Of a stretch of DNA of 40,192 bases, positions 20,712 to 29,552 are shown piece by piece (the stretch's first letter is position 1; the number at the start of each line of letters is the position of its first letter). A program made the position numbers and the translations under genes. This stretch comes from a virus, in IMG/VR virus record IMGVR_UViG_3300023548_000003, positions 1-40,192 of that record. One strand, given 5' to 3'. The notes under the pieces are model-generated. The model saw nothing but the letters and a program-made list of their open reading frames with translations, was not told the DNA's origin and did not search any database.

Positions 20712-21422
20712 ATGTTGGATAATTTTACGTTAAATAGCGATGATATTGCTGTTTTTTCTGATAATGATGTTAAATTCAAATCTCTAGTGATTGATAGGCG
20801 TGATTCTGATGAGCTTGTTGATGAAGCTGAGTTGCGCGGTGATGTTAAACGCGGAAAGGCTTTAGCGAGATTAATTAAATATCGTTTTGTTAAGCAGATG
20901 CAGATAGCAAACTTTTCTGAAATCGGATTGCCTGATTCTGGAGATGCATTTATTGCTATAACCTCTGGTAGTTTTAATGCATACACAATAGTTTTATATG
21001 CAATAAATTTGTTTGGTCATATTGACAAATTATCAGTTACAACATTTGATATGCATCAAGATGTTATCTCAGATATTTTTCATCAGTTCGATGTTGGTAA
21101 TATTGGCAAGTTGGATTTGATGTTATCTGAGTCTATAAAATTCAGAATGCCAAAACGATATATTCAGATGCAAGAATGTTTTGATGAACGGAAACATACA
21201 GATCGCATAAGGGTTAAATATAACTGGAATCATTCTAAAATAATTTTAATTAGAATTGGTAATGATAGATATTGTATCTCAGGTAGCGGAAATCTATCTG
21301 ACAACGCACAATTTGAGCAATATTTAATATCACATAATTTATGTGATTATGATTTTTTCGCTAATTGGATTGATAAAGATTTTGAAGAAGAGAGGTTTAA
21401 ACGTGAGAAAATTTTGGTGTAG
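20712..21422 (+). CDS. PLD-like (phospholipase D superfamily) nuclease-type protein, AT-rich
   Basis: A 236-residue protein. The C-terminal third has HSKIILI (H-x-K) and, about 12 residues on, GSGNL with N and then S/D, the single HKD-like motif of PLD-superfamily proteins, though the usual aspartate after HxK is shifted. The N-terminal part has an F-I-A-I-T-S-G-S-F-N-A-Y segment typical of a Rossmann-like PLD half. PLD-fold phage proteins can be nucleases or DNA-binding; this one may act on DNA ends. Its base composition is clearly more AT-rich than its neighbours. It separates the cos-like region from terS. Confidence 0.6.
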   Translation: MLDNFTLNSDDIAVFSDNDVKFKSLVIDRRDSDELVDEAELRGDVKRGKALARLIKYRFVKQMQIANFSEIGLPDSGDAFIAITSGSFNAYTIVLYAINLFGHIDKLSVTTFDMHQDVISDIFHQFDVGNIGKLDLMLSESIKFRMPKRYIQMQECFDERKHTDRIRVKYNWNHSKIILIRIGNDRYCISGSGNLSDNAQFEQYLISHNLCDYDFFANWIDKDFEEERFKREKILV

Positions 21423-21430
21423 AAAATAAC

Positions 21431-21880
21431 ATGGCTGGACGTAGGCCAGTGCCAACAAGATTAAAGATCATTAAAGGCACAGATCAACCATGTAGAATAA
21501 ACAGGAACGAACCTAAGCCATCAACAGATAATATTAAAATGCCGTCTGGATTATCTCCTGCTGCTAAAAAACACTGGCGAATCATTTGCAAGCAACTTGA
21601 AAACATAGGATTGATGACCGTGCTTGATGTTCCAGCACTTGCTATGTATTGTGAGGTTTTTGCACGGTGGATGGATGCCAATAAAAACATTGCAAAATAT
21701 GGAGCGATTATAAAATCAGCTAACGGGTTCCCCGTTCAGTCACCATATATGCAAGTTGCGAATAAAGCATTTGAGCAAATGCGTAGCATGTTGATTGAGT
21801 TTGGTATGACACCTAGCTCTAGAACAAAGGTAAGTGCGACATCTGAGAAAAAGCCAAAAAACCCATGGAATGAAATTTAG
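21431..21880 (+). CDS. terS: Terminase small subunit (P27 family)
   Basis: A 149-residue P27-type protein: MAGRRPVPTRLKIIKG start, N-R-N-E-P-x-P, a P-x-G-L-S-P-A-A-K-K-H-W helix, then the G-L-M-T-V-L-D-V-P-A-L-A-M-Y helix pair, and a C-terminal G-M-T-P-S-S-R-T-K. It recognises the packaging site and delivers DNA to TerL. The last codons overlap terL by 11 bases. Confidence 0.92.
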   Translation: MAGRRPVPTRLKIIKGTDQPCRINRNEPKPSTDNIKMPSGLSPAAKKHWRIICKQLENIGLMTVLDVPALAMYCEVFARWMDANKNIAKYGAIIKSANGFPVQSPYMQVANKAFEQMRSMLIEFGMTPSSRTKVSATSEKKPKNPWNEI

Positions 21881-23531
21881 TGATGTCGCCCTTGATTATG
21901 CGAGGGGCGTTGTAAATGGCGAAGTCACATCATGTAATTGGGTACAAGCCGCTTGTAAAAGGCATATTAAAGATCTTGATAATGCTTCGCTTAATTATGT
22001 TTTTGATCAAGAGAAGGCGAATCGCGTCTGCCGGTTTATTTCGGGACTGAGGCATGTAAAAGGCAAATGGGCTAGGGATCAATTAAAAATATCGCTTGAG
22101 CCTTGGCAGGTTTTCATCCTTTGTTGTGTATTTGGCTGGGTTGACCATAGCGGAAACAGGCGATTTAGAACCGTCTATATTGAGGTTCCGCGCAAAAATG
22201 CGAAATCAACATTGACCAGCGGGGTCGGCCTATACATGCTGACATGCGACGGCGAAGAGGGTGCAGAGGTTTATTCTGCTGCGACTACGCGCGATCAGGC
22301 GAAGATTATCTTCCAAGTTGCACAACAGATGGCGCGTAAGGATTCTGGATTCCGTGAGCATTTCGGGATTGAAGTTAATGCTCACAATATGAATGTGCTG
22401 ATGAGTGGTTCAAAGTTTGAGCCGTTGTCGGCAGATGCAAGTTCGCTTGATGGCCTGAATGTGCATGCTGGCTTAATTGATGAGCTACACGCACACAAGA
22501 CGCGGGAAGTTTTCGATGTTATGGAGACTGCTACCGGTTCACGTGAACAGCCTTTGTTATGGTGTATTACTACAGCTGGGAGTAATCGCGCTGGCATTTG
22601 TTACGAGCAGCACACTTATTTGACAAAAATTTTAGATGGTGTAGTTCAGGATGAAACATATTTCGGCGTGATTTATACTATTGATGATGGTGATCAATGG
22701 CATGATGACATGGCGTGGCGTAAGGCAAATCCAAACTATGGAATATCGGTTAATCCTGATGATTTGGCGCGAAAGTGTCGGAAAGCACAGGAAATGCCAT
22801 CAGCTACGAATAACTTTTTGACCAAGCACCTGAATCTATGGGTGAATGCTGATACTGCATGGATGGATATGCGGAAATGGGACGCATGTGCCGACCCGAA
22901 TTTAACCATAGACGATTTCAAGGGCGAGCAGTGTATAATTGCACTTGACCTTGCATCACGTGTTGATATTGCGGCCCTGGTTCAGATATTCAAGCGTGAC
23001 GGCCATTATTATGTGTTTGGTCGGTATTATTTGCCGGAAGAGACGATTGAAACGTCCGGCAACTCACAATATGACGGCTGGGTCAGATCAGGGCATATGA
23101 CAGATACTCCGGGCAATGTTATCGACTTCGAGTATATCAAGGATGATATGCGTAGTTATTCAAGTCGGTTTGAGGTGCTGGAAGTGCCCTATGATCCGTT
23201 TCAGGCAACTCAGTTATCAGTTGAGATGATTCAAGAGGGGTTTCCAATGGTTGAAATGAGACCCACGATCTTGAATTTCTCCGAACCGATGAAAGAGCTT
23301 GAGGGTTTGGTGCTTAGTGGAAAATTACACCATAACGGATGTCCAATTCTGACATGGATGGTATCGAATGTTGTTTGCCACATGGATGTTAAGGACAACA
23401 TTTATCCGCGAAAAGAGAGACCGGAAAATAAAATTGATGGCGTGGTTGCCTTGATCATGGCGATTGGCCGCTGGAGTGTTTGTGAAGATACAACATCAGT
23501 ATATGAGCATGGAGATCTGTTAGTGCTATGA
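21870..23531 (+). CDS. terL: Terminase large subunit (HK97-type)
   Basis: A 553-residue packaging motor and nuclease. N-terminal ATPase: V-P-R-K-N-A-K-S-T as Walker A (107-114), G-L-I-D-E as Walker B with catalytic E (about 201-205), and a T-T-A-G-S-N coupling motif. C-terminal RNase H-like nuclease: A-L-D-L-A-S-R-V-D (about residue 370), and D-G-V-V-A-L-I-M-A near the end. ATG 21870 overlaps terS, preferred over 21834. The stop overlaps the portal ATG (ATGA). Confidence 0.95.
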   Translation: MKFSDVALDYARGVVNGEVTSCNWVQAACKRHIKDLDNASLNYVFDQEKANRVCRFISGLRHVKGKWARDQLKISLEPWQVFILCCVFGWVDHSGNRRFRTVYIEVPRKNAKSTLTSGVGLYMLTCDGEEGAEVYSAATTRDQAKIIFQVAQQMARKDSGFREHFGIEVNAHNMNVLMSGSKFEPLSADASSLDGLNVHAGLIDELHAHKTREVFDVMETATGSREQPLLWCITTAGSNRAGICYEQHTYLTKILDGVVQDETYFGVIYTIDDGDQWHDDMAWRKANPNYGISVNPDDLARKCRKAQEMPSATNNFLTKHLNLWVNADTAWMDMRKWDACADPNLTIDDFKGEQCIIALDLASRVDIAALVQIFKRDGHYYVFGRYYLPEETIETSGNSQYDGWVRSGHMTDTPGNVIDFEYIKDDMRSYSSRFEVLEVPYDPFQATQLSVEMIQEGFPMVEMRPTILNFSEPMKELEGLVLSGKLHHNGCPILTWMVSNVVCHMDVKDNIYPRKERPENKIDGVVALIMAIGRWSVCEDTTSVYEHGDLLVL

Positions 23532-25012
23532 AATTGCTCGGTTTTGATATAACACGACGCTCATCAGGTGAGAATCCTGCAACGTCACTGGCTAATCCGG
23601 AGCAATGGCTGCGTGAATGGGTAGGCCAGAGCGTGAACTCTGGCGTTACAGTTAATGAAGATACTGCGCTCAGGCTCTCTGCCGTGTTTGCGTGTATCCG
23701 CATTTTATCAGAATCGATTGCATCACTTCCGTTGATTGTTTATGAGCGCACGAAAGACGGGAAAGCCCCTTCCCTGAATCATCCCATTGCCCGCCTGTTG
23801 CATGATTCGCCTAATGATGACATGACATCTTTTATTTTTCGCGAGACTTTGCAGGGGCACGTGAGCGCATGGGGCAATGGTTACGCCTTTATTGAGTCAA
23901 ATAATGCTCGCCGCCCTATTTCATTGCGTCCGCTACTTCCTGATCGCACATGGGCAGAGCGCAAGGGTGGTAAGCTGCGCTATATTACCAAGGTTGACGG
24001 GCAGGCTGTTGCAATTGATCCGTGGCAGGTGTTGCATATTCCAGGCCTTGGGTTTGACGGCATTTCCGGCTATTCGCCAATCAGGTTGGCTGCTGAAAAT
24101 GTCGGTGTTGGATTGGCTGCGCAGGAATTCGGGGCGCGGTTCTTTGGTTCAGGCGCGACTTTAAGCGGCGTATTGGAACATCCCGGAAAAGTTGGTGCTG
24201 AGGCGCAAGCGAGATTAAAGGAATCATGGAAAAAGGCACATAGCGGGCTTGGCAATTCGCACAATACAGCCGTTCTTGAAGAGGGCTTGAAATATACCCG
24301 AATAGGCATACCGCCAGAAGAGGCACAGTTTTTAGAGACCCGCAAGTTCCAAATCTCTGAAATCGCCCGGATTTATCGTATTCCGCCACACATGCTGGCC
24401 GATTTAGAGCGTGCGACTTTCTCCAATATTGAACAACAGAGCCTTGAATTTGTTATTCATACTTTGCGCCCATGGCTGGTTCGGTGGGAACAGGAGATTA
24501 ATAAAAAGCTCTTTCTTGAATCTGAAAAAGGGCGTTATTTTGTCGAGTTCAAGGTTGATGCGCTGCTTCGCGGTGACACAAAATCCCGGTATGAGGCATA
24601 TAACATCGGTAAACAGGCTGGATTCCTTTCAACTAACGATATTCGCAAGCTGGAGAATATGAATCCTGTCAAGGGTGGCGATACCTATCTTGAACCAATG
24701 AACATGGCCCCGGCAGGCTCTCAGGCGAATAGCGCAAGGGCTTTATCGCTTGCACAGGCTGCTGCTGAAAGAATTGCAAGAAAAGAGGCCGGAAGTATTG
24801 AAAAAATAGCCGATGATTCAGAAAAAGTGCGCTCTTTTTATGAAAAACATGCGGATTTTGTTGCAGATGTGATGAAAATCAGCCGTGAGAGCGCAGAAAG
24901 TTATGTGAAAGAGTCTCTTGATCAATTAAAAAATGGAGTAAATTTTGCAGAGTGGGAGCGGAGCAGGGCTGATGCCTTGGTTAATCTCGCTCTAGGAGAT
25001 GAAAATGGATAA
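23528..25012 (+). CDS. Portal protein (HK97-type)
   Basis: A 494-residue portal: S-V-F-A-C-I-R-I-L-S-E-S-I-A-S-L-P, L-L-H-D-S-P-N, L-Q-G-H-V-S-A-W-G-N-G-Y-A-F, then a central helix-rich part with L-E-T-R-K-F-Q-I-S-E-I-A-R-I-Y-R-I-P-P-H-M-L and F-S-N-I-E-Q-Q-S-L-E-F. It forms the dodecameric DNA entry ring. The C-terminal ~100 residues are a charged extension. Overlaps the protease start by eight bases. Confidence 0.95.
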   Translation: MKLLGFDITRRSSGENPATSLANPEQWLREWVGQSVNSGVTVNEDTALRLSAVFACIRILSESIASLPLIVYERTKDGKAPSLNHPIARLLHDSPNDDMTSFIFRETLQGHVSAWGNGYAFIESNNARRPISLRPLLPDRTWAERKGGKLRYITKVDGQAVAIDPWQVLHIPGLGFDGISGYSPIRLAAENVGVGLAAQEFGARFFGSGATLSGVLEHPGKVGAEAQARLKESWKKAHSGLGNSHNTAVLEEGLKYTRIGIPPEEAQFLETRKFQISEIARIYRIPPHMLADLERATFSNIEQQSLEFVIHTLRPWLVRWEQEINKKLFLESEKGRYFVEFKVDALLRGDTKSRYEAYNIGKQAGFLSTNDIRKLENMNPVKGGDTYLEPMNMAPAGSQANSARALSLAQAAAERIARKEAGSIEKIADDSEKVRSFYEKHADFVADVMKISRESAESYVKESLDQLKNGVNFAEWERSRADALVNLALGDENG

Positions 25013-25586
25013 AGAAATAAGAGCATTCACGCTTGATTCGGTTGAGATTGAGGACAGGGCAGAGGGTAAAGCGCCATTAATCAGGGGGCATGCGGCTGTT
25101 TTTGACAAATTAAGCGAGAATCTGGGCGGTTTTCGTGAAAAGATTGCACCGGGAGCATTCTCTGACGTTTTGACTAATGATGTGCGTGCTTTGGTTAATC
25201 ATGACCCTAGTCAGATTCTAGGGCGCACTACTTCAGAAACGCTCAGAATCAAACAGGATGAAACAGGATTACAGTATGAAGTTGATGTCCCGGATACCCA
25301 AGCGGGGCGCGATTTGATTGTAAGTATGAAGCGTGGCGATATAAATCAGTCTTCTTTCGGCTTTACAGTGGGCAAGGATTCATGGACTGAGGATTCAAAT
25401 GGATTCCCTATCCGTACTATTGAAAAAGTGGATAGGTTGCTTGACGTTTCACCAGTCACATATCCGGCATACCCTGATGCTACGGTTGGGCTTCGCAATC
25501 TTGAAACCTTCAAGAAAGAGAAAAAGGAAGATCAGGACAATTCAGTGGAGATTTACAAGATGAAAACACACTTAAAAACAGTTTAG
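25005..25586 (+). CDS. Prohead protease (HK97 family, peptidase S78)
   Basis: A 193-residue capsid-maturation protease. R-G-H-A-A-V-F, G-A-F, the catalytic H in L-V-N-H-D (H66) and S in N-Q-S-S-F-G-F (S117) are in the usual places, followed by D-V-S-P-V-T-Y-P-A-Y. It cuts the N-terminal delta domain of the capsid protein. ATG 25005 has TAGGAG six bases upstream, preferred over 24999. C-terminus is lysine-rich. Confidence 0.93.
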   Translation: MDKEIRAFTLDSVEIEDRAEGKAPLIRGHAAVFDKLSENLGGFREKIAPGAFSDVLTNDVRALVNHDPSQILGRTTSETLRIKQDETGLQYEVDVPDTQAGRDLIVSMKRGDINQSSFGFTVGKDSWTEDSNGFPIRTIEKVDRLLDVSPVTYPAYPDATVGLRNLETFKKEKKEDQDNSVEIYKMKTHLKTV

Positions 25587-25637
25587 GCGCATTTAATCGC
25601 TGCCCTTTGGTAGTGTAATAATGTGAGTTTGATTGCC

Positions 25638-25690
25638 CGTATCCTTTGATACGTTACCCAAACATTAAACCTGCTACGGCGGGATTTTTT
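25638..25690 (+). terminator. Tandem hairpins ending in an intrinsic terminator before the capsid gene
   Basis: Hairpin 1: CGTATC (25638-25643), CTTT loop, GATACG (25648-25653). Hairpin 2: CCTGC (25670-25674), TACG tetraloop (extra-stable UACG type), GCGGG (25679-25683), then a six-T run (25685-25690). Position in the untranslated leader of the major capsid gene suggests attenuation or mRNA processing/stability control. Confidence 0.55.
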
Positions 25691-25707
25691 ATTTTTAGGA
25701 GAGAGAA

Positions 25708-26946
25708 ATGAGCTTAGAACTTAAAAAGCTGCAAGAGGAGCGTGCTGAAGCTGTTACAGCCATGCATGCCCTTGTCGAAGCGGCTGAAAAAGAGGATCGC
25801 GGCTTAACTGCTGAAGAGCGTGAAAGCTGGGATAAGATGGATGAATCGATCGAGGCTTATGATAACCGTATCGAGATCGTAAAGCGTTCTGAATCGCTTT
25901 ATGGCCAGCTTGATCAGGTCAATTCTAATCATATCGGTCGCGAGCAGGCTAATGAAGGTCAGCAGACGACTCTTGATGAGCAGAGAGCGCAGACATTTGA
26001 TAAATTCCTTCGCTTTGGCGCTTCAGATCTTGGTAAGGAAGAGCGTCAGATTTTGCGCGGTATGCGCTTTGTTGATGAGCAGCGTGCTCAGTCTGTCGGT
26101 ACTACCACGGCAGGCGGACATACTGTGCCTTCATCTTTGGCTAATCAGATTGAGGATGCAAAGCTGGCCTTTGGCGGTATTCGTAAGGCTTCATCTGTTA
26201 TCACTACCGGCGACGGTGGCACAATGACATTTGTAACCGATAACGATACCGGCAATTCTGGTGCGCTAATTGCTGAGAATACTGCTGATTCCGAGCAGGA
26301 TTTGACGTTCGGAACCATGACCCTGGGGGCGTACAAGTACACCTCCAAGATCATCCGCGTGTCTAATGAGCTGTTGCAGGATTCAGCATTCGATATGAAC
26401 GCATACATTGCCGGTAAATTTGGCGAGCGTTTGGGGCGTATTGAGGCAACTCATTTGGCAACCGGCAGCGGTTCAGGGCAGCCTAACGGGCTTGTTACTG
26501 CATCCACTTTGGGCGTAACTGCTGCTGCGACTGCTGCAATTACCTATAACGAGCTGCTTGATCTGAAGCATTCTGTTGATCCGGCATATCGGAGTAATGC
26601 CCGCTGGGTGTTCAAGGATTCTACTTTCAAGGCTGTTAAAAAGCTTGCGGATTCCAACGGACTGCCTTTGTGGTCTCCCGATGTGACTGCCGACGCGCCT
26701 GCAACTCTGGACGGTGACCCTTATATCATCGATCAGGGTCTTGCTGCTCTGGCAACTGGTGCAAAGACCGTACTTTATGGCGACATTTCCAAGTACACCA
26801 TACGCTCTGTTAAGGGCTTTACGCTGGTTCGCTTGGTTGAGCGCTATGCTGAGTACGATCAGGTGGGCTTCATTGCGTATATGCGCATGGATGCAGACCT
26901 TCTGGATGCCGGTACTAATCCGGTAAAACACTTGATTCAGGCTTGA
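25708..26946 (+). CDS. Major capsid protein (HK97 fold)
   Basis: A 412-residue capsid protein. Residues ~1-100 are the coiled-coil delta (scaffold) domain, rich in E, K and A, removed by the protease. The mature part begins around Q-R-A-Q-S-V-G-T-T-T-A-G-G-H-T-V-P and shows the family motifs (T-M-T-F-V-T-D-N-D-T, G-A-Y-K-Y-T-S-K-I-I-R-V-S-N-E-L, the glycine-rich G-S-G-S-G-Q-P-N-G and the C-terminal Y-D-Q-V-G-F). GGAGAG upstream. Confidence 0.95.
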   Translation: MSLELKKLQEERAEAVTAMHALVEAAEKEDRGLTAEERESWDKMDESIEAYDNRIEIVKRSESLYGQLDQVNSNHIGREQANEGQQTTLDEQRAQTFDKFLRFGASDLGKEERQILRGMRFVDEQRAQSVGTTTAGGHTVPSSLANQIEDAKLAFGGIRKASSVITTGDGGTMTFVTDNDTGNSGALIAENTADSEQDLTFGTMTLGAYKYTSKIIRVSNELLQDSAFDMNAYIAGKFGERLGRIEATHLATGSGSGQPNGLVTASTLGVTAAATAAITYNELLDLKHSVDPAYRSNARWVFKDSTFKAVKKLADSNGLPLWSPDVTADAPATLDGDPYIIDQGLAALATGAKTVLYGDISKYTIRSVKGFTLVRLVERYAEYDQVGFIAYMRMDADLLDAGTNPVKHLIQA

Positions 26947-26965
26947 TTGAATCAATAAATGAGAG

Positions 26966-26992
26966 GGGCGGGCTTCGGCCTGCCCTTTTTTT
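26966..26992 (+). terminator. Intrinsic terminator after the capsid gene
   Basis: GGGCGGGC (26966-26973), a TTCG tetraloop, GCCTGCCC (26978-26985) and seven T (26986-26992): an 8-bp GC-rich stem with a UUCG loop. It should strongly reduce transcription past the capsid gene, giving capsid mRNA in excess of tail mRNA. Confidence 0.85.
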
Positions 26993-27003
26993 ATGGAGTT
27001 TTT

Positions 27004-27165
27004 ATGAAAATTAAAATGCTAACAGCTATTGCCGGTGAAGTTTGGTCTGCACGGTGTGGTGATATAATAGAAGTCACCGCTAAAGAAGGCAAAAGATTTT
27101 GTGCAGCTGGTCTTGCTGAGCCTGTGCGCCAGATAAAGCCTGAAAAGGCCGTGACTGTTAAATGA
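27004..27165 (+). CDS. Small hypothetical protein (53 aa) before head-tail connector
   Basis: ATG 27004 with TGGAG upstream. Small, basic, with a beta-strand pattern (A-I-A-G-E-V-W-S-A) and a F-C-A-A-G-L-A-E-P-V segment. Small proteins at this place in HK97-type operons are usually structural or connector accessories; function unproven. Confidence 0.6.
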   Translation: MKIKMLTAIAGEVWSARCGDIIEVTAKEGKRFCAAGLAEPVRQIKPEKAVTVK

Positions 27166-27737
27166 GTCTGATTCTTGTTACCGCTCCGGCAACTGAGCCT
27201 GTTACACTGACGGAAGCAAAAGCGCATTGTCGCGTGGATTATACCGATGATGATACGCTGATAACGTCTTTAATCGTAGCGGCACGGGAATATTGCGAAG
27301 AGATAACAAGGCGCGCATTTATTACGCAAACGTGGGACTACAAAAAAGACAGATTCAAAGGGGATGAGATTGATTTGCCGAAAGGGCCGCTCATTTCTGT
27401 CACATCAGTTAAATATATTGATAACACCGGTACAGAGCAGACCCTTGCAACGTCGGAATATGATGTTCGCACCTACACGTCAGAACAGGGAGAGATTGGC
27501 CTTGCATTTAGCAAATTTTGGCCAGTTGTGCGCGCTGTAGACGATGCTGTAACGATTCGCTTCGTCGCAGGGTATGGAGCGGCCTCTGATGTCCCGCAAG
27601 CGATTAAACAGGCTATGTTAATGCTAATAGCTCACTGGTACGAAAACCGGGAATCTGTTATTGCTGGAATCACGGCCTCCAATGTGCCGCAAGCGGTGGA
27701 TATGCTATTGGCCCCGCATCGTGTGCTGGAGTTTTAA
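27162..27737 (+). CDS. Head-tail connector protein (gp6/Phage_connect family)
   Basis: A 191-residue alpha-helical connector: P-V-T-L-T-E-A-K-A-H-C-R-V-D, D-D-x-L-I-T-S-L-I-V-A-A-R-E-Y, the R-A-F-I-T-Q-T-W segment, G-P-L-I-S-V-x-S-V-K-Y-I-D and the late A-I-K-Q-A-M-L-M-L-I-A-H-W-Y-E-N-R-E, all as in the HK97 gp6 connector. It binds under the portal. Confidence 0.9.
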   Translation: MSLILVTAPATEPVTLTEAKAHCRVDYTDDDTLITSLIVAAREYCEEITRRAFITQTWDYKKDRFKGDEIDLPKGPLISVTSVKYIDNTGTEQTLATSEYDVRTYTSEQGEIGLAFSKFWPVVRAVDDAVTIRFVAGYGAASDVPQAIKQAMLMLIAHWYENRESVIAGITASNVPQAVDMLLAPHRVLEF

Positions 27738-28048
27738 TGAGAGCCGGCCTTTTACGTAAAAGGGTAACTATCCAGCAATCTGTTAACACTCAGAATAGTT
27801 ATGGTGAAGTGTCAAAGTTATGGTCAACACTGACAACACGCTGGGCGCAGGTAATTATCAAGGGCGGTGGAGAGGGTGAGCTTTCCGGCGCAATTCGTGA
27901 GCAAGCGGATGTTGAATTTCTGATCAGGAAGCTAACAGGCGTGACCACACAGATGCAGGCCGTATATGACGGCAATACATATAATATTATTAGCGTCAAA
28001 AGTGACCAATGGGGAAAATCCACACGCTTATTGGCTAGGCTGGCATGA
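27737..28048 (+). CDS. Head closure protein (phage head-tail joining family)
   Basis: A 103-residue small beta protein: R-A-G-L-L-R-K-R-V-T-I-Q, N-S-Y-G-E-V, W-A-Q-V-I, then A-D-V-E-F-L-I-R at the family position and a C-terminal Y-N-I-I-S-V-K. Matches the H-T-join/SPP1 gp16-type closure family. Start in a TAATG overlap. Confidence 0.88.
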   Translation: MRAGLLRKRVTIQQSVNTQNSYGEVSKLWSTLTTRWAQVIIKGGGEGELSGAIREQADVEFLIRKLTGVTTQMQAVYDGNTYNIISVKSDQWGKSTRLLARLA

Positions 28049-28458
28049 GCCGGGGCGCGGATTTCGATGTCATTGGCGGTGAGGAACTTGAAAGGCAATT
28101 TGAGCGGCTGCCTAAGCGTGTGAGAGATACTATTTCAGGCACTGCATTAAGAAAGGGCGGAAAGGTTGTAGTCAAGGCTGCAAGGGATAATCTGAGGGGC
28201 AGGCCGTTTTCAAAGAATGACAGGCTTTCTAAGTCGATAGGCACAAAGTTAGGGCGTGACAAGATCACGCTACAGGTTGGAGCGCGAAGGAAGATAGGCA
28301 AGGGCGGCAGGCACGCTCATCTTGTTGAGTTCGGACACGGAGGCCCAAAGGCTGCGCCTCCCCATCCATTTTTAGAGCCTGCTGTACAAGAAAAAAAACA
28401 ATCTGTTTTTAATGCGATTAAGCATGAGCTAGAAGCTTTCTTTAAGGTGATGAAATGA
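28045..28458 (+). CDS. HK97 gp10-like tail/neck protein
   Basis: A 137-residue protein with the family pattern: F-x-V-I-G-G-E-E-L-E-R-Q-F-E-R-L-P, R-x-G-x-x-V-V-V-K-A-A-R, V-G-A-x-R, H-A-H-L-V-E-F-G and P-H-P-F-L-E-P-A. It links the tail to the head closure ring. Confidence 0.9.
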   Translation: MSRGADFDVIGGEELERQFERLPKRVRDTISGTALRKGGKVVVKAARDNLRGRPFSKNDRLSKSIGTKLGRDKITLQVGARRKIGKGGRHAHLVEFGHGGPKAAPPHPFLEPAVQEKKQSVFNAIKHELEAFFKVMK

Positions 28459-28829
28459 GCGTTGAAACAGAGTTATTTTCTATTCTTGATGTGCATTCCG
28501 GTTTATCCGCGCTTGTATCTTCGCGAATTTATCCGTTAGTAGCTGAGGAAGATGCAACTCTGCCGCTGGTGGTATATCGCAGGACGGGTGATTCAGTCGA
28601 GCGTGCAATGTCAGATGATGCGGCTGTCCGGTCTGTTTTCCGGTTTGACTGCTGGGATAATGACTACACAGGCGCGAAAGATGTTGCAGCACAGGTTAAG
28701 TCCGCCCTGAACAGGTATTCAGGTGGCACAATTTTAAGTATTTTATTCGAGAGTGAGTTGCCGATACGCGATGAAACCACAGAAGAGTGGCGGATCAGCG
28801 TAGCGATGGAGGTTATATGGCAAGTATAG
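28455..28829 (+). CDS. Tail terminator/completion protein (DUF3168 family)
   Basis: A 124-residue protein with S-V-E-T-E-L-F-S-I-L, the A-L-V-S-S-R-I-Y-P segment, L-P-L-V-V-Y-R-R-T and a late Y-S-G-G-T-I-L region, as in DUF3168 tail terminators that cap the tail tube next to the head. Overlaps its neighbours on both sides. Confidence 0.85.
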   Translation: MSVETELFSILDVHSGLSALVSSRIYPLVAEEDATLPLVVYRRTGDSVERAMSDDAAVRSVFRFDCWDNDYTGAKDVAAQVKSALNRYSGGTILSILFESELPIRDETTEEWRISVAMEVIWQV

Positions 28830-29527
28830 TCCAGAATGCCAAGGTTTATTTAGGCTCAACAGATTTGACAGGGCAGGCGAATGCCGTTGCGGTGAACTAT
28901 TCTGCCAATGTGCTTGATAATACCGTGCTTGGCAATGATACGAAGTCTGCTGCTGGCGGGGTCAAGCAATTTGATGCCTCAATAGAAGGATATTGGAATT
29001 CAACCGAGGATGCTGCCGTTTTCGGTAATGTCGGCGGCAATGATGTGCTCACGGTTGTGAATGGGACGGGCATTGTGACTGATCCGGCATTTATGATGGC
29101 TTGTGTTGTCGGCTCATACAATCCAAGCGGCTCGCATGGTGAATTATTGGCATTTAGTGCGGCTGTGCAGTCTCGCAGCAATCTAGGGCGCGGCCAGTTG
29201 GCATGTAATGCCGGATTAACTACTTCAGGAAGTCAATCAGGTGTAAATTTAGGGGCTGTGTCTTCCACTCAGAAGATAGTCGCGTCCCTTCACGCGCTGA
29301 CTGTTAGCGGCACTTCCCCCACTCTGGATGTGACGGTCGAGAGTGATGTTGACAATACTTTCGCATCGCCGACCACAGTTTTGACGTTTTCACAGGTAAC
29401 AGCGGCAACGGCTTTAGAAATTGAAGCTGACGGCCCGATTACTGACACATGGTTTCGCATCACTTACACAATCGCAGGGACTACGCCTTCGTTTGCTGTC
29501 CGTGCCGCGATTGGAATCGCCCTTTAA
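28817..29527 (+). CDS. Tail tube-like protein 1 (236 aa)
   Basis: ATG 28817 with GGAGG five bases upstream is preferred over 28787. The N-terminal ~75 residues are similar to the next protein (V-x-L-x-x-x-D-L-T...V-x-x-x-N-Y-x-A...D-T-x-x-G-D...G-G-x-K-x-x-x...E-x). It has a longer C-terminal half, with G-G-N-D, V-T-V-E-S-D-V-D-N and a final I-T-Y-T-I-A-G segment that looks Ig- or beta-sandwich-like. Probably the main tube subunit with a surface domain, or a second tube protein. Confidence 0.75.
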   Translation: MASIVQNAKVYLGSTDLTGQANAVAVNYSANVLDNTVLGNDTKSAAGGVKQFDASIEGYWNSTEDAAVFGNVGGNDVLTVVNGTGIVTDPAFMMACVVGSYNPSGSHGELLAFSAAVQSRSNLGRGQLACNAGLTTSGSQSGVNLGAVSSTQKIVASLHALTVSGTSPTLDVTVESDVDNTFASPTTVLTFSQVTAATALEIEADGPITDTWFRITYTIAGTTPSFAVRAAIGIAL

Positions 29528-29552
29528 AAGGGTAAAAAAAGGAGAATAAAAA

